From Paenibacillus sp. LHD-117 (GTDB lineage Bacteria > Bacillota > Bacilli > Paenibacillales > Paenibacillaceae), in contig NZ_JAVFVT010000006.1 in the NCBI RefSeq assembly GCF_030929555.1, positions 1 through 64,000 on the forward strand: a stretch of DNA of 64,000 nucleotides, read 5' to 3'. The notes beneath the pieces were generated by a model. It had not been told where the DNA came from. It saw only the letters and a program-made list of their open reading frames with translations, and ran no database searches. Made by a program: the position numbers and the translations under genes. Below are positions 29,108-38,873 of this stretch, piece after piece (positions within the stretch are counted from its first letter, which is position 1; every line of letters starts with the position of its first letter).

Positions 29108-30013
29108 TTACCGCTCGCCCACCACCAGTACTTCCGGCACCAGCTTCACGCCGAAGCGCGCTTCCACGGTGCCTTGGATGTGGGACATGAGGGCGAGTAC
29201 ATCTCTAGCTGTCGCTTGCCCGGTGTTTACAATAAAATTGGCGTGTTGCTCGGACACCTGCGCGCCTCCGATGGCAAAGCCCTTCAGCTCCGCCTCCTGG
29301 ATGAGCCTCGCGGCATAGTCGCCGGGCGGATTGCGGAATACGCTTCCCGCGCAGGCCATCTGCAGCGGCTGCGTCCTAAGTCTCCGTTCTTTGAATGAAG
29401 CCATCGCCGAAGCGATCTCCATCCGGTCGCCTTCGGCCAGCTCGAAGCCGGCTTCCACGACAAAGCCTTTTTTCTCGTGCAGGATAGAATGCCGGTATGA
29501 GAACCCCATATCCTCAAGGCCGTAACGAACCAATTCCCCTGTCTCCAGAACAATGTCAGCATACTTGAAAATACGCGACACATCCGATCCATGCGCTCCC
29601 GCATTCATGTAGACGGCTCCTCCGACCGTGCCGGGAATTCCCCCTGCGAATTCCAGCCCGGTGAGGCCCTCCTTGCCTGCCATGACAGACAGCTTAATGA
29701 ATGAATAGGCCGCGCCAGCGATCGCTGACGAGCCTTCGAAACGCACGAAATCGAGACCTCCGGACGGCTTGATCACAACGCCGCGAATCCCTTTGTCGCT
29801 AGCCAGCATATTGGAGCCGCGCCCCAGGTTCGTCCAAGGCACCTCGTGTTTATGCAGCAGCTTGACTGCGGTAATCAGTTGTTCTTTGCTCCGTGGAAGG
29901 ATTAACAAGTCGGCCGGTCCGCCGATTTTCCAAGTAGTGTGCTTCGAAAGCGGTTCGTTAAGCAGCAGCTCGCCGACTGCCGATTCCCTTAGTTCCGCTA
30001 TACATGCTTCCAT
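29108..30013 (-). CDS. murB: UDP-N-acetylenolpyruvoylglucosamine reductase MurB
   Basis: FAD/NADPH enzyme producing UDP-MurNAc. 301 residues from the ATG at 30013, which follows AAGGAGG by 8 nt; the frame remains open upstream to 30127 and, across one TAG, up to the presumed murG start, but that stretch has no MurB-like sequence. The FAD-binding pattern IGGPADLL, GIPGTVGGAVYMNAGAHG and the catalytic serine in CAGSVFRNP (Ser 224) place it in the type IIa family. Expected upstream neighbour murG is missing. Confidence 0.96.
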   Translation of the reverse strand: MEACIAELRESAVGELLLNEPLSKHTTWKIGGPADLLILPRSKEQLITAVKLLHKHEVPWTNLGRGSNMLASDKGIRGVVIKPSGGLDFVRFEGSSAIAGAAYSFIKLSVMAGKEGLTGLEFAGGIPGTVGGAVYMNAGAHGSDVSRIFKYADIVLETGELVRYGLEDMGFSYRHSILHEKKGFVVEAGFELAEGDRMEIASAMASFKERRLRTQPLQMACAGSVFRNPPGDYAARLIQEAELKGFAIGGAQVSEQHANFIVNTGQATARDVLALMSHIQGTVEARFGVKLVPEVLVVGER

Positions 30014-30175
30014 TACGACTTCCTCCTTCATTGCTGCGGATCTTGCCATTCGCCGCAAATCGATTGTGATCTTCCGCTCCCGCAGGTGACGGTCGCGAAT
30101 ATAAGGTATCTTATGCCCTGCTAACATGTTGTGTGACAGACGCCTATAGAGCAGGCTAGTGTACGCCGCTTTAAG

Positions 30176-30205
30176 CTAGGAGACTCCGGAAAGCGCGATA
30201 CGCAT
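30176..30205 (-). pseudogene. Probable 5' remnant of murG
   Basis: Immediately after the spoVE stop, GAGGTGAGGACGAA precedes ATG CGT ATC GCG CTT TCC GGA (MRIALSG), which is how MurG proteins begin (MRIA-SGGGTGGH in Bacillus). Two codons later a TAG ends the frame, and the rest of the roughly 360-codon gene is absent: murB begins 163 nt downstream. Position between spoVE and murB is exactly that of murG in B. subtilis. The remnant is only nine codons, so chance cannot be fully excluded. Confidence 0.6.
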
Positions 30206-30212
30206 TTCGTCC

Positions 30213-31310
30213 TCACCTCGAATAACGCGAAATATTCAGCAAAATGCCAAGCGCCGTAAGCAGTAGCGTGAGCGATGAGCCCCCATAGCTGACAAGCGGC
30301 AGCGTAATGCCGGTGACAGGCATCATGCCGATGACGACTCCGATGTTGATGAGCACCTGAACGCCGATAATGCCGGTAATACCGACGGCCAGGAAGCTGC
30401 CGAACGTATCCGGCGCCGCGATGGCCGTCCGGATGCCTCTCCAGACGACAATAAGAAACAAAAGGATGATCGTCGCTCCGCCGATAAAGCCGAGCTCTTC
30501 AGCCAGAATGGAAAAGATAAAGTCGGTTTGCGGCTCGGGCAAGTAGCTGAACTTCTGCCTGCTCATGCCGAGGCCGAGACCCACAAGTCCGCCTGGCCCG
30601 ATCGCGAAGAGCGATTGGATGATCTGATAACCGCCGCCGAGGGGATCCGCCCAAGGATCCAGGAACGACGTAATGCGCTGCAACCGGTAAGGAGCCGCAA
30701 GGATCAGTCCTACGAAGCCGACGACGCCGACCATCGCAAGACCCCCGAGATGAGTCATCCGCGCGCCTGCCGTATAAATCAAAATAAGGGATGCGCCCAC
30801 CATGACCGAACCCGTGCCAAGATCGGGCTGAAGCATGATCAGCCCGAACGCGAGCCCGACGAGTCCGAGCGGCGGCATGAGACCTTTCGTGAACAACGTA
30901 ATGGTCTGCTGTTTCTCCGAGAGCCACCTCGATAAGAACAAAATCATGGCAAGCTTCATGAATTCCGACGGTTGTATGCCGAAGGAACTGATGCCGAGCC
31001 AGCTTCTCGCTCCCCCGCGGACGACGCCGATGCCGGGGACCAAGACGATGACGAGCAGCCCGAAGCAAACGATCAGCGCCATGGGCGCCCACTTCTTCCA
31101 GACAGTATAATGAACGTTCATCGTAAATAGTAACGCGCCGATGCCGAGTCCGGCAAATAAGAGCTGGCGTTTCACATAATAAAACCGATCCCCGAACTCA
31201 TGGAGCGCGAGCACCGCGCTCGCGCTATATACCATAACGAGACCGATTGCAAGAATAAGCCCAATGGCGGCGAATAGCCAAATATCGGGGGCAGAACGCG
31301 CTTTAGCCAT
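30213..31310 (-). CDS. spoVE: SEDS-family glycosyltransferase SpoVE/FtsW
   Basis: Polytopic SEDS protein that polymerises lipid II with a partner class B PBP (SpoVD or PBP2B here). 365 residues from the ATG at 31310 (AGAGGTG upstream), close to B. subtilis SpoVE (366). About ten membrane segments; family motifs GARSWLGISSFGIQPSEFMKLA and PLVSYGGSSL are present in pieces. Its place after murD is that of spoVE, but the sequence alone does not separate SpoVE from a vegetative FtsW. Confidence 0.88.
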   Translation of the reverse strand: MAKARSAPDIWLFAAIGLILAIGLVMVYSASAVLALHEFGDRFYYVKRQLLFAGLGIGALLFTMNVHYTVWKKWAPMALIVCFGLLVIVLVPGIGVVRGGARSWLGISSFGIQPSEFMKLAMILFLSRWLSEKQQTITLFTKGLMPPLGLVGLAFGLIMLQPDLGTGSVMVGASLILIYTAGARMTHLGGLAMVGVVGFVGLILAAPYRLQRITSFLDPWADPLGGGYQIIQSLFAIGPGGLVGLGLGMSRQKFSYLPEPQTDFIFSILAEELGFIGGATIILLFLIVVWRGIRTAIAAPDTFGSFLAVGITGIIGVQVLINIGVVIGMMPVTGITLPLVSYGGSSLTLLLTALGILLNISRYSR

Positions 31311-31356
31311 AGCGAACACACCTCTTAGCATGGGAAAGTAGGGACAGGCCCCCTAC

Positions 31357-32817
31357 TTACAAGGTATGCGCCGATTGTTTAAACATGCTCCCTCTCTGTT
31401 CGTAGGACTCGAACATGTCCCAGCTCGCGCAAGCCGGCGAAAGCAACACGGCATCGCCCGGCTCCGCCATCGCGAAGGCGCGCGAGACCGCTTCGCGGAG
31501 CATGGATTCGGCGTCCTTCTCAGCGTTCACCGATTCCACTTTGGTTAAACCTGCCAGGCCCGCCACCCGCTCCAGCTTCGAGCGGGTTTCCCCTAGCGCC
31601 ACAAGCCCTTTGAGCTCCTTGAACAGCGGCAGCAGCTCCATGTAGTCCGAACCCCGGTCCAGCCCTCCGGCGACCAATACGATCGGGTTGTTCAGCGACC
31701 GGACGGACATCGTTGTCGCCGTCGGATTGGTCGCTTTGGAATCGTTGTAGAACGTCACGCCGTTTTTCTCGCAGACGTATTCGAGGCGATGCTCCACGCC
31801 CTTGAAGAGGCGCAGCGGCTCTGCTAGAGCGGCCGGCTCGGCTCCGGCGGCAAGGCATGCCGCGATAGCGGCGATCGCGTTGGCCGCGTTGTGCCGGCCC
31901 CGAATGCCGAGCTCGTCGACCGGCATAATGACGGTCTCCGAACCGCCTTCGGATGCTGGGCCGCGATATACGATCTTGCGGCGCTCAGCTTCGATACCCG
32001 TATCGGCCAATCCGTCGCTGCCTTCGACCGTATCGCGCGCGAAAGGCGGCTCTATGCACACGCCTTCCTCCAGCTTCTCGTAAAGGGAGAACGGCAGGAG
32101 CCTGGACTTCAATCCTTCCGCCGTCTCGCGGCAGACCGGATCATCCCAGTTCAGTACGGCCGTATCCGCCTCGGTCTGGTTCGCGAACAGCTTCCGCTTG
32201 GAAGCCAAATAATCTTCCATGCTTCCGTGGTAGTCGAGATGCGTCTCCGCAAGGTTTAGCAGAAGCGCGATGCGCGGACGGAACGACTGCGTTCCCTTCA
32301 ACTGGAAGCTGCTCAATTCGGCGACGATCCAGTTATCTCGCTTCGCGTCCTGGACGGCTTCGCAAAGCGGCAGGCCGATATTGCCTGCGACGATGGGCTG
32401 CTTTCCCGCCGCATCCAGCAGCATGCCGATCAATGTCGTGGTCGTCGTCTTGCCGTTAGAGCCCGTAATGCCGATGATCGGGGCTGGCGAGATCAGATAG
32501 GCGGCTTCCACCTCCGTCACGACCTCCACGCCTTTCTCCAGCGCTTGGCGCACGGGAGGCGCGCCGTACGGGATGCCCGGATTTTTGATCAGCAGCGCGG
32601 TACGCTCGTCGATCAGGTCGTCCGGATGGTAACCGCATAACACGGAAATGCCCAAAGCGTCGAGTTCGTCCGCTTCGGGGCTGTTTGCTCTTTCTTTTTT
32701 GTCATTGACGATGACGTCGGCGCCCAGCTTATGGAATAGCTTGGCGACGCTGACGCCGCTTCTCGCAAGACCGAGCACGACGACGCGCCGGCCCCGGTAG
32801 TCTGCCGGATGGTTCAT
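31357..32817 (-). CDS. murD: UDP-MurNAc-L-alanine:D-glutamate ligase MurD
   Basis: ATP-dependent ligase adding D-Glu. 486 residues from the ATG at 32817 (AAAGGA about 10 nt upstream); the frame is open for 34 more codons with no family-like sequence. N-terminal Rossmann-like domain (VVVLGLARSGVS), P-loop [11 protein letters not shown] (117-127), and C-terminal NDSKATNPTAT motif. It is about 35 residues longer than the usual 450, mainly through an insertion around 250-305 in the central domain. Confidence 0.95.
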   Translation of the reverse strand: MNHPADYRGRRVVVLGLARSGVSVAKLFHKLGADVIVNDKKERANSPEADELDALGISVLCGYHPDDLIDERTALLIKNPGIPYGAPPVRQALEKGVEVVTEVEAAYLISPAPIIGITGSNGKTTTTTLIGMLLDAAGKQPIVAGNIGLPLCEAVQDAKRDNWIVAELSSFQLKGTQSFRPRIALLLNLAETHLDYHGSMEDYLASKRKLFANQTEADTAVLNWDDPVCRETAEGLKSRLLPFSLYEKLEEGVCIEPPFARDTVEGSDGLADTGIEAERRKIVYRGPASEGGSETVIMPVDELGIRGRHNAANAIAAIAACLAAGAEPAALAEPLRLFKGVEHRLEYVCEKNGVTFYNDSKATNPTATTMSVRSLNNPIVLVAGGLDRGSDYMELLPLFKELKGLVALGETRSKLERVAGLAGLTKVESVNAEKDAESMLREAVSRAFAMAEPGDAVLLSPACASWDMFESYEQRGSMFKQSAHTL

Positions 32818-32887
32818 GCAGCGACAATCCTTTCTATGTACACAGGAAGCGGCTCCCGTAAGCGAGAACCGCCCTAGCGTTTGGTTA

Positions 32888-33844
32888 TTAGATAACGAAC
32901 AGAACGCCGACAGCCGCAAGGAGCAGGCCGACGAGCCAGAACACGGTAACGACCTTCCATTCGGACCAGCCGACCAGCTCGAAGTGATGGTGGATCGGGC
33001 TCATCTTGAAGATTCGTTTGCCTCTTAGTTTGAAGGAGCTGACTTGCAAAATAACGGACAGCATCTCGATGACGAACACGCCGCCGATGACGATGAGCAG
33101 CAGCTCCGTCTTCGTCAGGATCGCCACGGCCGCGATGCCGCCGCCGATGCCGAGCGAGCCCATGTCGCCCATGAACACCTTGGCCGGGTGCGCGTTATAG
33201 ACCAAGAAACCAAGCACCGCTCCGATCATCGCGGCCGAGAACACCGCTGATTCATACGCGGATGTTTGCAGCGCCACGATCGTGAACGCGCCGAACGCGA
33301 TGGCGCTCGTTCCTGCGAGCAGTCCGTCCAAGCCGTCGGTGAAATTGACCGAATTGCTGGCCGCGAACATAATGATAACGACAAGCGGATAGTAGAACCA
33401 ACCGAGATCGAATCCAAGGTCCGTACCCGGAATCATGATTTCGGTGCTGTGGCCCATATTGTACAGCAACGCGCAAACGACGACCGAGAAGAGCAGCTGA
33501 CCGAACAGCTTCTGCCTAGCCGTCAGACCGAGCGAGCGCTTAAATACGATTTTGATATAATCGTCCAAAAATCCGACGAGGCCGAATCCGAGCGAGGCCG
33601 TCAGCAGCACCCAGAATTCGCTGGACTTGTCGGAGAATCGCAGGAAGGCGATCATGAGCGCGATCATGATAATGATGCCGCCCATCGTAGGCGTGCCGCT
33701 TTTCTTCAGATGACTCTCAGGACCCTCGGTGCGAATCTGCTGGCCGAACTTCAGTCGTCGGAGCAAAGGAATGAACAATGGTCCGAGCAGAACCGCTATT
33801 AAGAATGAAGTGCCGATCGAAAAAAGTATGACCATCATGTCCAT
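32888..33844 (-). CDS. mraY: Phospho-MurNAc-pentapeptide transferase MraY
   Basis: Integral membrane enzyme making lipid I from UDP-MurNAc-pentapeptide and undecaprenyl phosphate. 318 residues, ten hydrophobic segments, with catalytic motifs FLDDYIK (Asp 93-94), NFTDGLDGL (about 167-175) and the histidine triplet [11 protein letters not shown] at 33844 follows AAGGGGTG. Four nt after murF. Confidence 0.96.
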   Translation of the reverse strand: MDMMVILFSIGTSFLIAVLLGPLFIPLLRRLKFGQQIRTEGPESHLKKSGTPTMGGIIIMIALMIAFLRFSDKSSEFWVLLTASLGFGLVGFLDDYIKIVFKRSLGLTARQKLFGQLLFSVVVCALLYNMGHSTEIMIPGTDLGFDLGWFYYPLVVIIMFAASNSVNFTDGLDGLLAGTSAIAFGAFTIVALQTSAYESAVFSAAMIGAVLGFLVYNAHPAKVFMGDMGSLGIGGGIAAVAILTKTELLLIVIGGVFVIEMLSVILQVSSFKLRGKRIFKMSPIHHHFELVGWSEWKVVTVFWLVGLLLAAVGVLFVI

Positions 33845-33848
33845 GTCT

Positions 33849-35264
33849 TCACCCCTTCTCCAAAGCTTGGACAACTTGTTCCATCCGCATTCCTCGCGAG
33901 CCCTTCACGAGAACGAGGTCTTCCGGAAGGAGTTGATCCTTCAGCCACTCCGCCAGCTGATCCTTGTCGTCGAAGTGACGCACGTTGCCTGCTTGATCCG
34001 CTTCAGGGAGGCTGGCCTTCGCGCCCTCGGACGTGTTGGCCGATAACGAACCGTACGTCAGCACGCCTTCTGCCGAGTCCGGCGTTAAATACGCACCTAT
34101 CCCGCGGTGAAGCTCCGCTTCCTCCGGTCCGAGCTCGAGCATATCGCCGAGCACGACCCATCTGCGGCGGAACCCTTTCAAACCGCCTACCAAGTCGATC
34201 GCGGCGCGTACGGCCGTTGGATTCGCGTTGTAGGCGTCGTTCAGAATGACCGCTCCGTTGAACGCTTTCGACGGTTCGATCCGCATGCTTGTCAGCTTCA
34301 ATTGCCGGAAGCTCTGCGCGATCTTCTCCGCCGGCACGCCGAAGAACCGGGCGGCCGCGATCGCGGCAAGCGCATTGCTAATATTATGACGGCCGGGTAC
34401 CGGAATATGAACGGACCCTACGCTGCTGACTTGACCTCGGTTCATCGCGGCAAAGGCGCTGCTATCCGGATAAAGCTCGATCTGCTCCGCCGACCATTCA
34501 TTGTCCGGACCGAGGCCGAACGTCCGAAGCGTTAACCCTTCGGGCAGCATCATGCCCGCCAGCCCTTCCCTCAGCAGCGGCTCGTCGCCGTTGTAAAGCA
34601 ATACGCCGCTCTCGCCCAGGCCAAGCGCGATCTCGAGCTTCGCCTTCGCGATGCCGCCGCGAGAGCCGAGCTGCAGCATGTGAGCGTCGCCGATATTCGT
34701 AATGATCGCGAGATCGGGCGAAGCCAGCTTCGTAAGCAATTCAATCTCTCCGAAGCCGCTCATGCCCATCTCTAGGACGGCGACTTCCGTTTCCTCTTCC
34801 AGCCGCAGCAGCGTCAGCGGAAGGCCGATATGGTTGTTCAAGTTTCCTTCCGTCTTCAATACCGAGTAACTGGCGGACAACAAGGCGGCCGTCATGTCCT
34901 TCGTCGTCGTCTTGCCGTTGCTGCCCGTAATGCCGACGACGCGGACCGTCAGCTCGTTCCGGTAAGTGGAAGCAAGCCGCTGCAGCGCTTCAAGCGTATC
35001 CTTCACGATCAGGAAGGCCACGTCCGGCAGATCCGCCGGAATGTCGCGGCCTTTCTGCCATAGCATCGCCTTGGCTCCGTTCGCAGCGGCCTGCGCCGCA
35101 AAATCATGGCCGTCGAACCTCTCCCCGACGAGCGGGACGAACAGCTCCCCCCCGCCGGTTCTCCTCGAATCGGTCGTCACTCCGGTCAGAAGCGTATCGT
35201 GATGGCCACCTTGGCGAACTGCGCCGCACATGGCCGCGATTTGTCCTATCGTACGTTTAATCAA
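33849..35264 (-). CDS. murF: UDP-MurNAc-tripeptide:D-Ala-D-Ala ligase MurF
   Basis: Adds D-Ala-D-Ala to complete the pentapeptide precursor. 471 residues with Mur ligase N-domain, P-loop [14 protein letters not shown] (about 112-125) and C-terminal domain ending near [15 protein letters not shown] start overlapping the murE TGA (TTGA), with AAGGGG upstream, so translation is coupled. In B. subtilis murF lies elsewhere; the murE-murF-mraY order here is the more widespread arrangement. Confidence 0.95.
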   Translation of the reverse strand: MIKRTIGQIAAMCGAVRQGGHHDTLLTGVTTDSRRTGGGELFVPLVGERFDGHDFAAQAAANGAKAMLWQKGRDIPADLPDVAFLIVKDTLEALQRLASTYRNELTVRVVGITGSNGKTTTKDMTAALLSASYSVLKTEGNLNNHIGLPLTLLRLEEETEVAVLEMGMSGFGEIELLTKLASPDLAIITNIGDAHMLQLGSRGGIAKAKLEIALGLGESGVLLYNGDEPLLREGLAGMMLPEGLTLRTFGLGPDNEWSAEQIELYPDSSAFAAMNRGQVSSVGSVHIPVPGRHNISNALAAIAAARFFGVPAEKIAQSFRQLKLTSMRIEPSKAFNGAVILNDAYNANPTAVRAAIDLVGGLKGFRRRWVVLGDMLELGPEEAELHRGIGAYLTPDSAEGVLTYGSLSANTSEGAKASLPEADQAGNVRHFDDKDQLAEWLKDQLLPEDLVLVKGSRGMRMEQVVQALEKG

Positions 35265-36748
35265 TGTAACAATCCCCTTATCGCGTCTTTTGCCGTTAAT
35301 CGATCGTCGAAATCATGAACCTCCCCGCCGATCAACTGGTAGGTTTCATGACCTTTCCCCGCAATCAATACTACATCGCCTTGGCTTGCCATTTCAACCG
35401 CTTTTTCAATCGCGCGCCTCCGATCCGGTATGATTGCATACCGTTCAGCGGCTACGCCCGCCTCTTTGAGGCCCGCTTCGATGTCGCCGATGATCCTCAG
35501 TGGATCCTCCGTCCTGGGATTATCGGAAGTCACGATCATATAGTTCGCATAGTCGGCGGCGATTCGGCCCATAAGCGGGCGTTTTTTCCGATCACGGTCT
35601 CCTCCGCAGCCGAAAACGCATAAGATGCGGTTCTCCGCAAATTCTCTGACCGCTTTGAGAACGTTCTCCAGCCCGTCGGGCGTGTGAGCGTAATCGACGA
35701 TGACGGCGAACGGCTGTCCCGCTTCCACGCTTTCCACCCTGCCGGGCACGCCGGGAATCGATGCAAGCGAGACCGTAATCGCATCGAGCCCGATGCCTTC
35801 GAGCAGCGCCGCGGCGATGGCCGCAAGCGCGTTATAGACATTAAATTTGCCAGGCAGGTTCAGCCGGATATCCCCTTCACCGCGGAAGGTGCTCACGTGG
35901 AACGTCGTCCCTTTGGCCGTGATGCGGATATCGCTGGCCCGAACGTCTGAGTCGCGCTCGATGCCGTACGTGATCACTTCGGAGGAGGTTAACATGCTGA
36001 ACCGAGCCGACGCATCGTCATCCGCGTTCAGGACGGCGAACGTCCGATCTTCCGCATGCCTGGCGTACGAATTGCCGAGACGCGAGAAGAACAGTCCTTT
36101 GGCGTCCTCATAACGCTCCATTGTTCCATGGTAATCCAGATGATCCTGCGTCAGGTTCGTGAAGATCGCCGTGCGGAATTTGCAGCCCTTCACCCTGCCT
36201 TGCTCAAGCGCGTGAGAGGATACCTCCATTGCGCAAAACTTCACGCCGCTATCTCGCATCTCCCCCAAATAACGCTGAAGATCATGCGCCTCCGGCGTCG
36301 TGCTCCCCATCGGATACGCGCGCCCTCCGTACCTTCGTTCGATGGTGCCGATTACTCCGGCCGGCTTGCCGTTGTCGTTCAATATTTTTTCGATGAGATA
36401 GGTCGTCGTCGTCTTGCCGTTCGTGCCCGTTACGCCGATGAGCCTGACGCTTTCGCTCGGATAGCCGTACAAGTAGTCCGCGATGACGGCCGTCGCGAGT
36501 CTCGAATCTTTGACGAGCAGCTGCGGGACGTTCAGCTCCAATCGCCATTCGGTGACGATCGCGACCGCGCCGCGGCTCACCGCCTCCCCGGCATACGCGT
36601 GGCCGTCGGCCTTCAATCCCGGCACGCACACGAACAGCTGACCCGGCGCCACCCGCCTCGAGTCCTTCTCCATCCCCGTAAACTCCGTCTCACCGTCTCC
36701 AATCAACCGCGCGGTAACGAGCAAATCCTTAAGATCGCGTAGACGCAT
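35261..36748 (-). CDS. murE: UDP-MurNAc-dipeptide:meso-DAP ligase MurE
   Basis: Adds the third residue of the stem peptide. 495 residues, P-loop VTGTNGKTTTTYL (about 106-118), and the DNPR signature in VTSDNPRTEDP that marks meso-DAP-adding enzymes. So the wall should be of the A1-gamma (meso-DAP) type, fed by DapL at 9251. The ATG at 36748 is 10 nt after GGGAGG; the in-frame TTG at 36757 is too close to that site. Confidence 0.96.
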   Translation of the reverse strand: MRLRDLKDLLVTARLIGDGETEFTGMEKDSRRVAPGQLFVCVPGLKADGHAYAGEAVSRGAVAIVTEWRLELNVPQLLVKDSRLATAVIADYLYGYPSESVRLIGVTGTNGKTTTTYLIEKILNDNGKPAGVIGTIERRYGGRAYPMGSTTPEAHDLQRYLGEMRDSGVKFCAMEVSSHALEQGRVKGCKFRTAIFTNLTQDHLDYHGTMERYEDAKGLFFSRLGNSYARHAEDRTFAVLNADDDASARFSMLTSSEVITYGIERDSDVRASDIRITAKGTTFHVSTFRGEGDIRLNLPGKFNVYNALAAIAAALLEGIGLDAITVSLASIPGVPGRVESVEAGQPFAVIVDYAHTPDGLENVLKAVREFAENRILCVFGCGGDRDRKKRPLMGRIAADYANYMIVTSDNPRTEDPLRIIGDIEAGLKEAGVAAERYAIIPDRRRAIEKAVEMASQGDVVLIAGKGHETYQLIGGEVHDFDDRLTAKDAIRGLLH

Positions 36749-36825
36749 CCCTTTCAAGCCTCCCTCGATTACTCTGACGGAATACTATATGCCGCCCAGA
36801 GCAAACGCGTTAATGGCCCGCTTGG

Positions 36826-38766
36826 TTAGTGGGGATGCTCGATATCGTCCTCGTCGCCCAGATAAATCCGGATCGTCGAGCCGCGCTCGACCCGCGCGCC
36901 CGCCGCGGGCGCTTGCCGGATGACAACCTTGCCGGAGCCAGCGGAGGTGAGGTTAAAGTTCATGTTCAGATCCTCGTACAGATCGGCGACGCTCTTGCCG
37001 ATCAGGTTCGGAACCGTCACGACAGGCGTCTCGCCGTACTTGTAGAGGCGATCGATCTGCTTTTCGCGCGGCGGAATGTCCATAATGGTGAGGGCATCCT
37101 CCATAATATTGCGAACGATCGGCGCGGCGACCAGTCCGCCGAACTGGATACCTTGCGGGTTGTCGACGGCGACGTAAATCACGATCTCCGGATCGTCCGC
37201 CGGCGCGAATCCGATGAACGACACGATATGCTCATTCGGCGAATACCGCCCGTTAATGACTTTCTGCGCCGTACCCGTTTTTCCGCCCACGCGGTAGCCG
37301 TCGATAAACGCATTGCGCCCGGTACCTTTCGCGACGACGCTTTCCAATGCTTCTCGCACTTTCCTCGACGTTTCTTCGGAAATGACCGTCCGGACCGCTT
37401 CGGGCTCAACCTCCTGCACCGTTTCTCCTGTTTCTCGGTTAATGAGCGCCTTCGTCACATGCGGTTTGTAGAGCGTCCCCCCGTTAATGGCCGCAGAGAC
37501 CGCCGCGATCTGTTGGATCGGCGTCACCGATACGCCTTGGCCGAAGGCCGTGGTCGCAAGCTCGACCGGACCGACTTGGCTTAGCTTGAACAGAATGCCG
37601 TTCTCTTCGCCGTTGATGTCGATACCCGTCTTCGTGCCGAAGCCGAAGTCTTTAATATATTGGAACAACGTTTCCTTGCCAAGTCGATTGCCCAGCGCGA
37701 CGAAACCCGGGTTGCAGGAGTTTTCGACAACCTCGAGGAAGGTTTGGCTGCCGTGCCCGCCTTTCTTCCAGCATCGAAGCCTTGCGCCGCCAATCTCAAC
37801 CGCGCCCGGATCGAAGAAATGTTCGTTTTTCAAATTGACCTTGTTTTCTTCCAAGGCCGCCGCCAGCGTAATAATCTTAAACGTGGAACCCGGCTCGTAC
37901 GTCATCCAGATCGGCAGATTGCGGTTGTACACCTCGCTCGGCACTTCCTGGTACTTGTCTGGCTCGTAGGTCGGCCTGCTCGCCATCCCCAGAATCTCGC
38001 CGTTTTTCGGATTCATCGCGATCGCGATGACGCTGTCCGCCTGCAAGCCCGTCATCGCCTGGTCAAGCTCTCGCTCCATGACGGCTTGAATATCCTTGTC
38101 GATCGTCAGCTGCAGCGTCAGCCCTTCTTGCGGCTTCATGTACGTATCGGAAGAATTGGGCATTTGACGGCCCGCGGCATCAGACAAATACGTTACGTTG
38201 CCCTTGATGCCGGTTAAGGCATCGTTATATTTCGACTCGATACCGGTTAAACCTTGATTGTCGATCCCGGTAAATCCGAGCATATGCGCCGCCATGCTGC
38301 CGAAAGGATAATGACGTTTGCTGTCTTCGGCCACCACGATGCCGGGCAAATTTAACACTCTGATTTCGTTCGCCTTCTCCGGAGTCATCTTTCTCCCACC
38401 GGGTCCGAGCTGTACGATCCGTTCTTTCATCTTGACTTTCTTCAGCAGCGCCTCCTCGGACATATCCAGAAGTGGCGCAAGCGTCGCGGCCGTTTGTTCC
38501 TTCTCCTTCACCTGCACAGGGATCGCCCACACAGTCGGCGTACTTATGTTATAGGCCAGCTGAACGCCGTTACGGTCCCATATCTCGCCGCGCTTGGCGA
38601 CATAAGGGATATTGCGCCGCCAAGAATCCTCCGCCCTCTCCGCAAGCTCGGCACCCTTGTACAGCTGTACGTAGCCAAGCCTTAGACATAAGGCGATAAA
38701 CGCCACTCCGGCCAAAATAAGCACAATAAACAACCGTCGCCGGACCGTTACATTGGACACTTTCAT
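36826..38766 (-). CDS. spoVD: Sporulation class B penicillin-binding protein SpoVD
   Basis: Transpeptidase needed for spore cortex peptidoglycan, partner of SpoVE. 646 residues: short cytosolic N-terminus, one membrane anchor (about 11-31), PBP dimerisation domain (about 55-200), transpeptidase domain with active site STFK (294-297), SCN and KTGT motifs, and one C-terminal PASTA domain (about 575-635). A Cys in the SCN motif and the single PASTA domain fit SpoVD better than PBP2B. ATG start after GAGGGGGA. The upstream region is a long repeat-rich gap. Confidence 0.92.
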   Translation of the reverse strand: MKVSNVTVRRRLFIVLILAGVAFIALCLRLGYVQLYKGAELAERAEDSWRRNIPYVAKRGEIWDRNGVQLAYNISTPTVWAIPVQVKEKEQTAATLAPLLDMSEEALLKKVKMKERIVQLGPGGRKMTPEKANEIRVLNLPGIVVAEDSKRHYPFGSMAAHMLGFTGIDNQGLTGIESKYNDALTGIKGNVTYLSDAAGRQMPNSSDTYMKPQEGLTLQLTIDKDIQAVMERELDQAMTGLQADSVIAIAMNPKNGEILGMASRPTYEPDKYQEVPSEVYNRNLPIWMTYEPGSTFKIITLAAALEENKVNLKNEHFFDPGAVEIGGARLRCWKKGGHGSQTFLEVVENSCNPGFVALGNRLGKETLFQYIKDFGFGTKTGIDINGEENGILFKLSQVGPVELATTAFGQGVSVTPIQQIAAVSAAINGGTLYKPHVTKALINRETGETVQEVEPEAVRTVISEETSRKVREALESVVAKGTGRNAFIDGYRVGGKTGTAQKVINGRYSPNEHIVSFIGFAPADDPEIVIYVAVDNPQGIQFGGLVAAPIVRNIMEDALTIMDIPPREKQIDRLYKYGETPVVTVPNLIGKSVADLYEDLNMNFNLTSAGSGKVVIRQAPAAGARVERGSTIRIYLGDEDDIEHPH

Positions 38767-38773
38767 CGTAGAA

Positions 38774-38851
38774 ATCCCCCTCTGCGCCTCCGCTATGCGA
38801 GCGAGCGTACGCTGACGCTCATTCCCAACCTATGAAGGACAAGAGGGGGAT
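38774..38851 (-). promoter_or_regulatory. Inverted repeat covering the spoVD ribosome-binding site
   Basis: On the minus strand ATCCCCCTCT (38851-38842) is complementary to AGAGGGGGAT (38783-38774), which contains the spoVD Shine-Dalgarno sequence; an AGCGTACGCT palindrome lies between. A CATAGGTT near 38835 resembles a sigma-E -10 element, but no good -35 accompanies it. Confidence 0.4.
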
Positions 38852-38873
38852 AGAACAAGCCCCATTAGATGAA

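Noticed and set aside
30014..30127. In-frame segment before murB as a surviving MurG C-terminus
   Set aside because: It stays open and includes LRRMARSAA, vaguely like MurG C-termini, but similarity is too weak to claim.
32818..32919. Upstream extension of MurD by 34 codons
   Set aside because: Sequence (Cys/Ser-rich) is not family-like and overlaps the mraY-murD gap; the ATG at 32817 has an acceptable RBS. The same reasoning rejects extensions of FtsA, DivIB, MurB, MraZ and the solute-binding protein.
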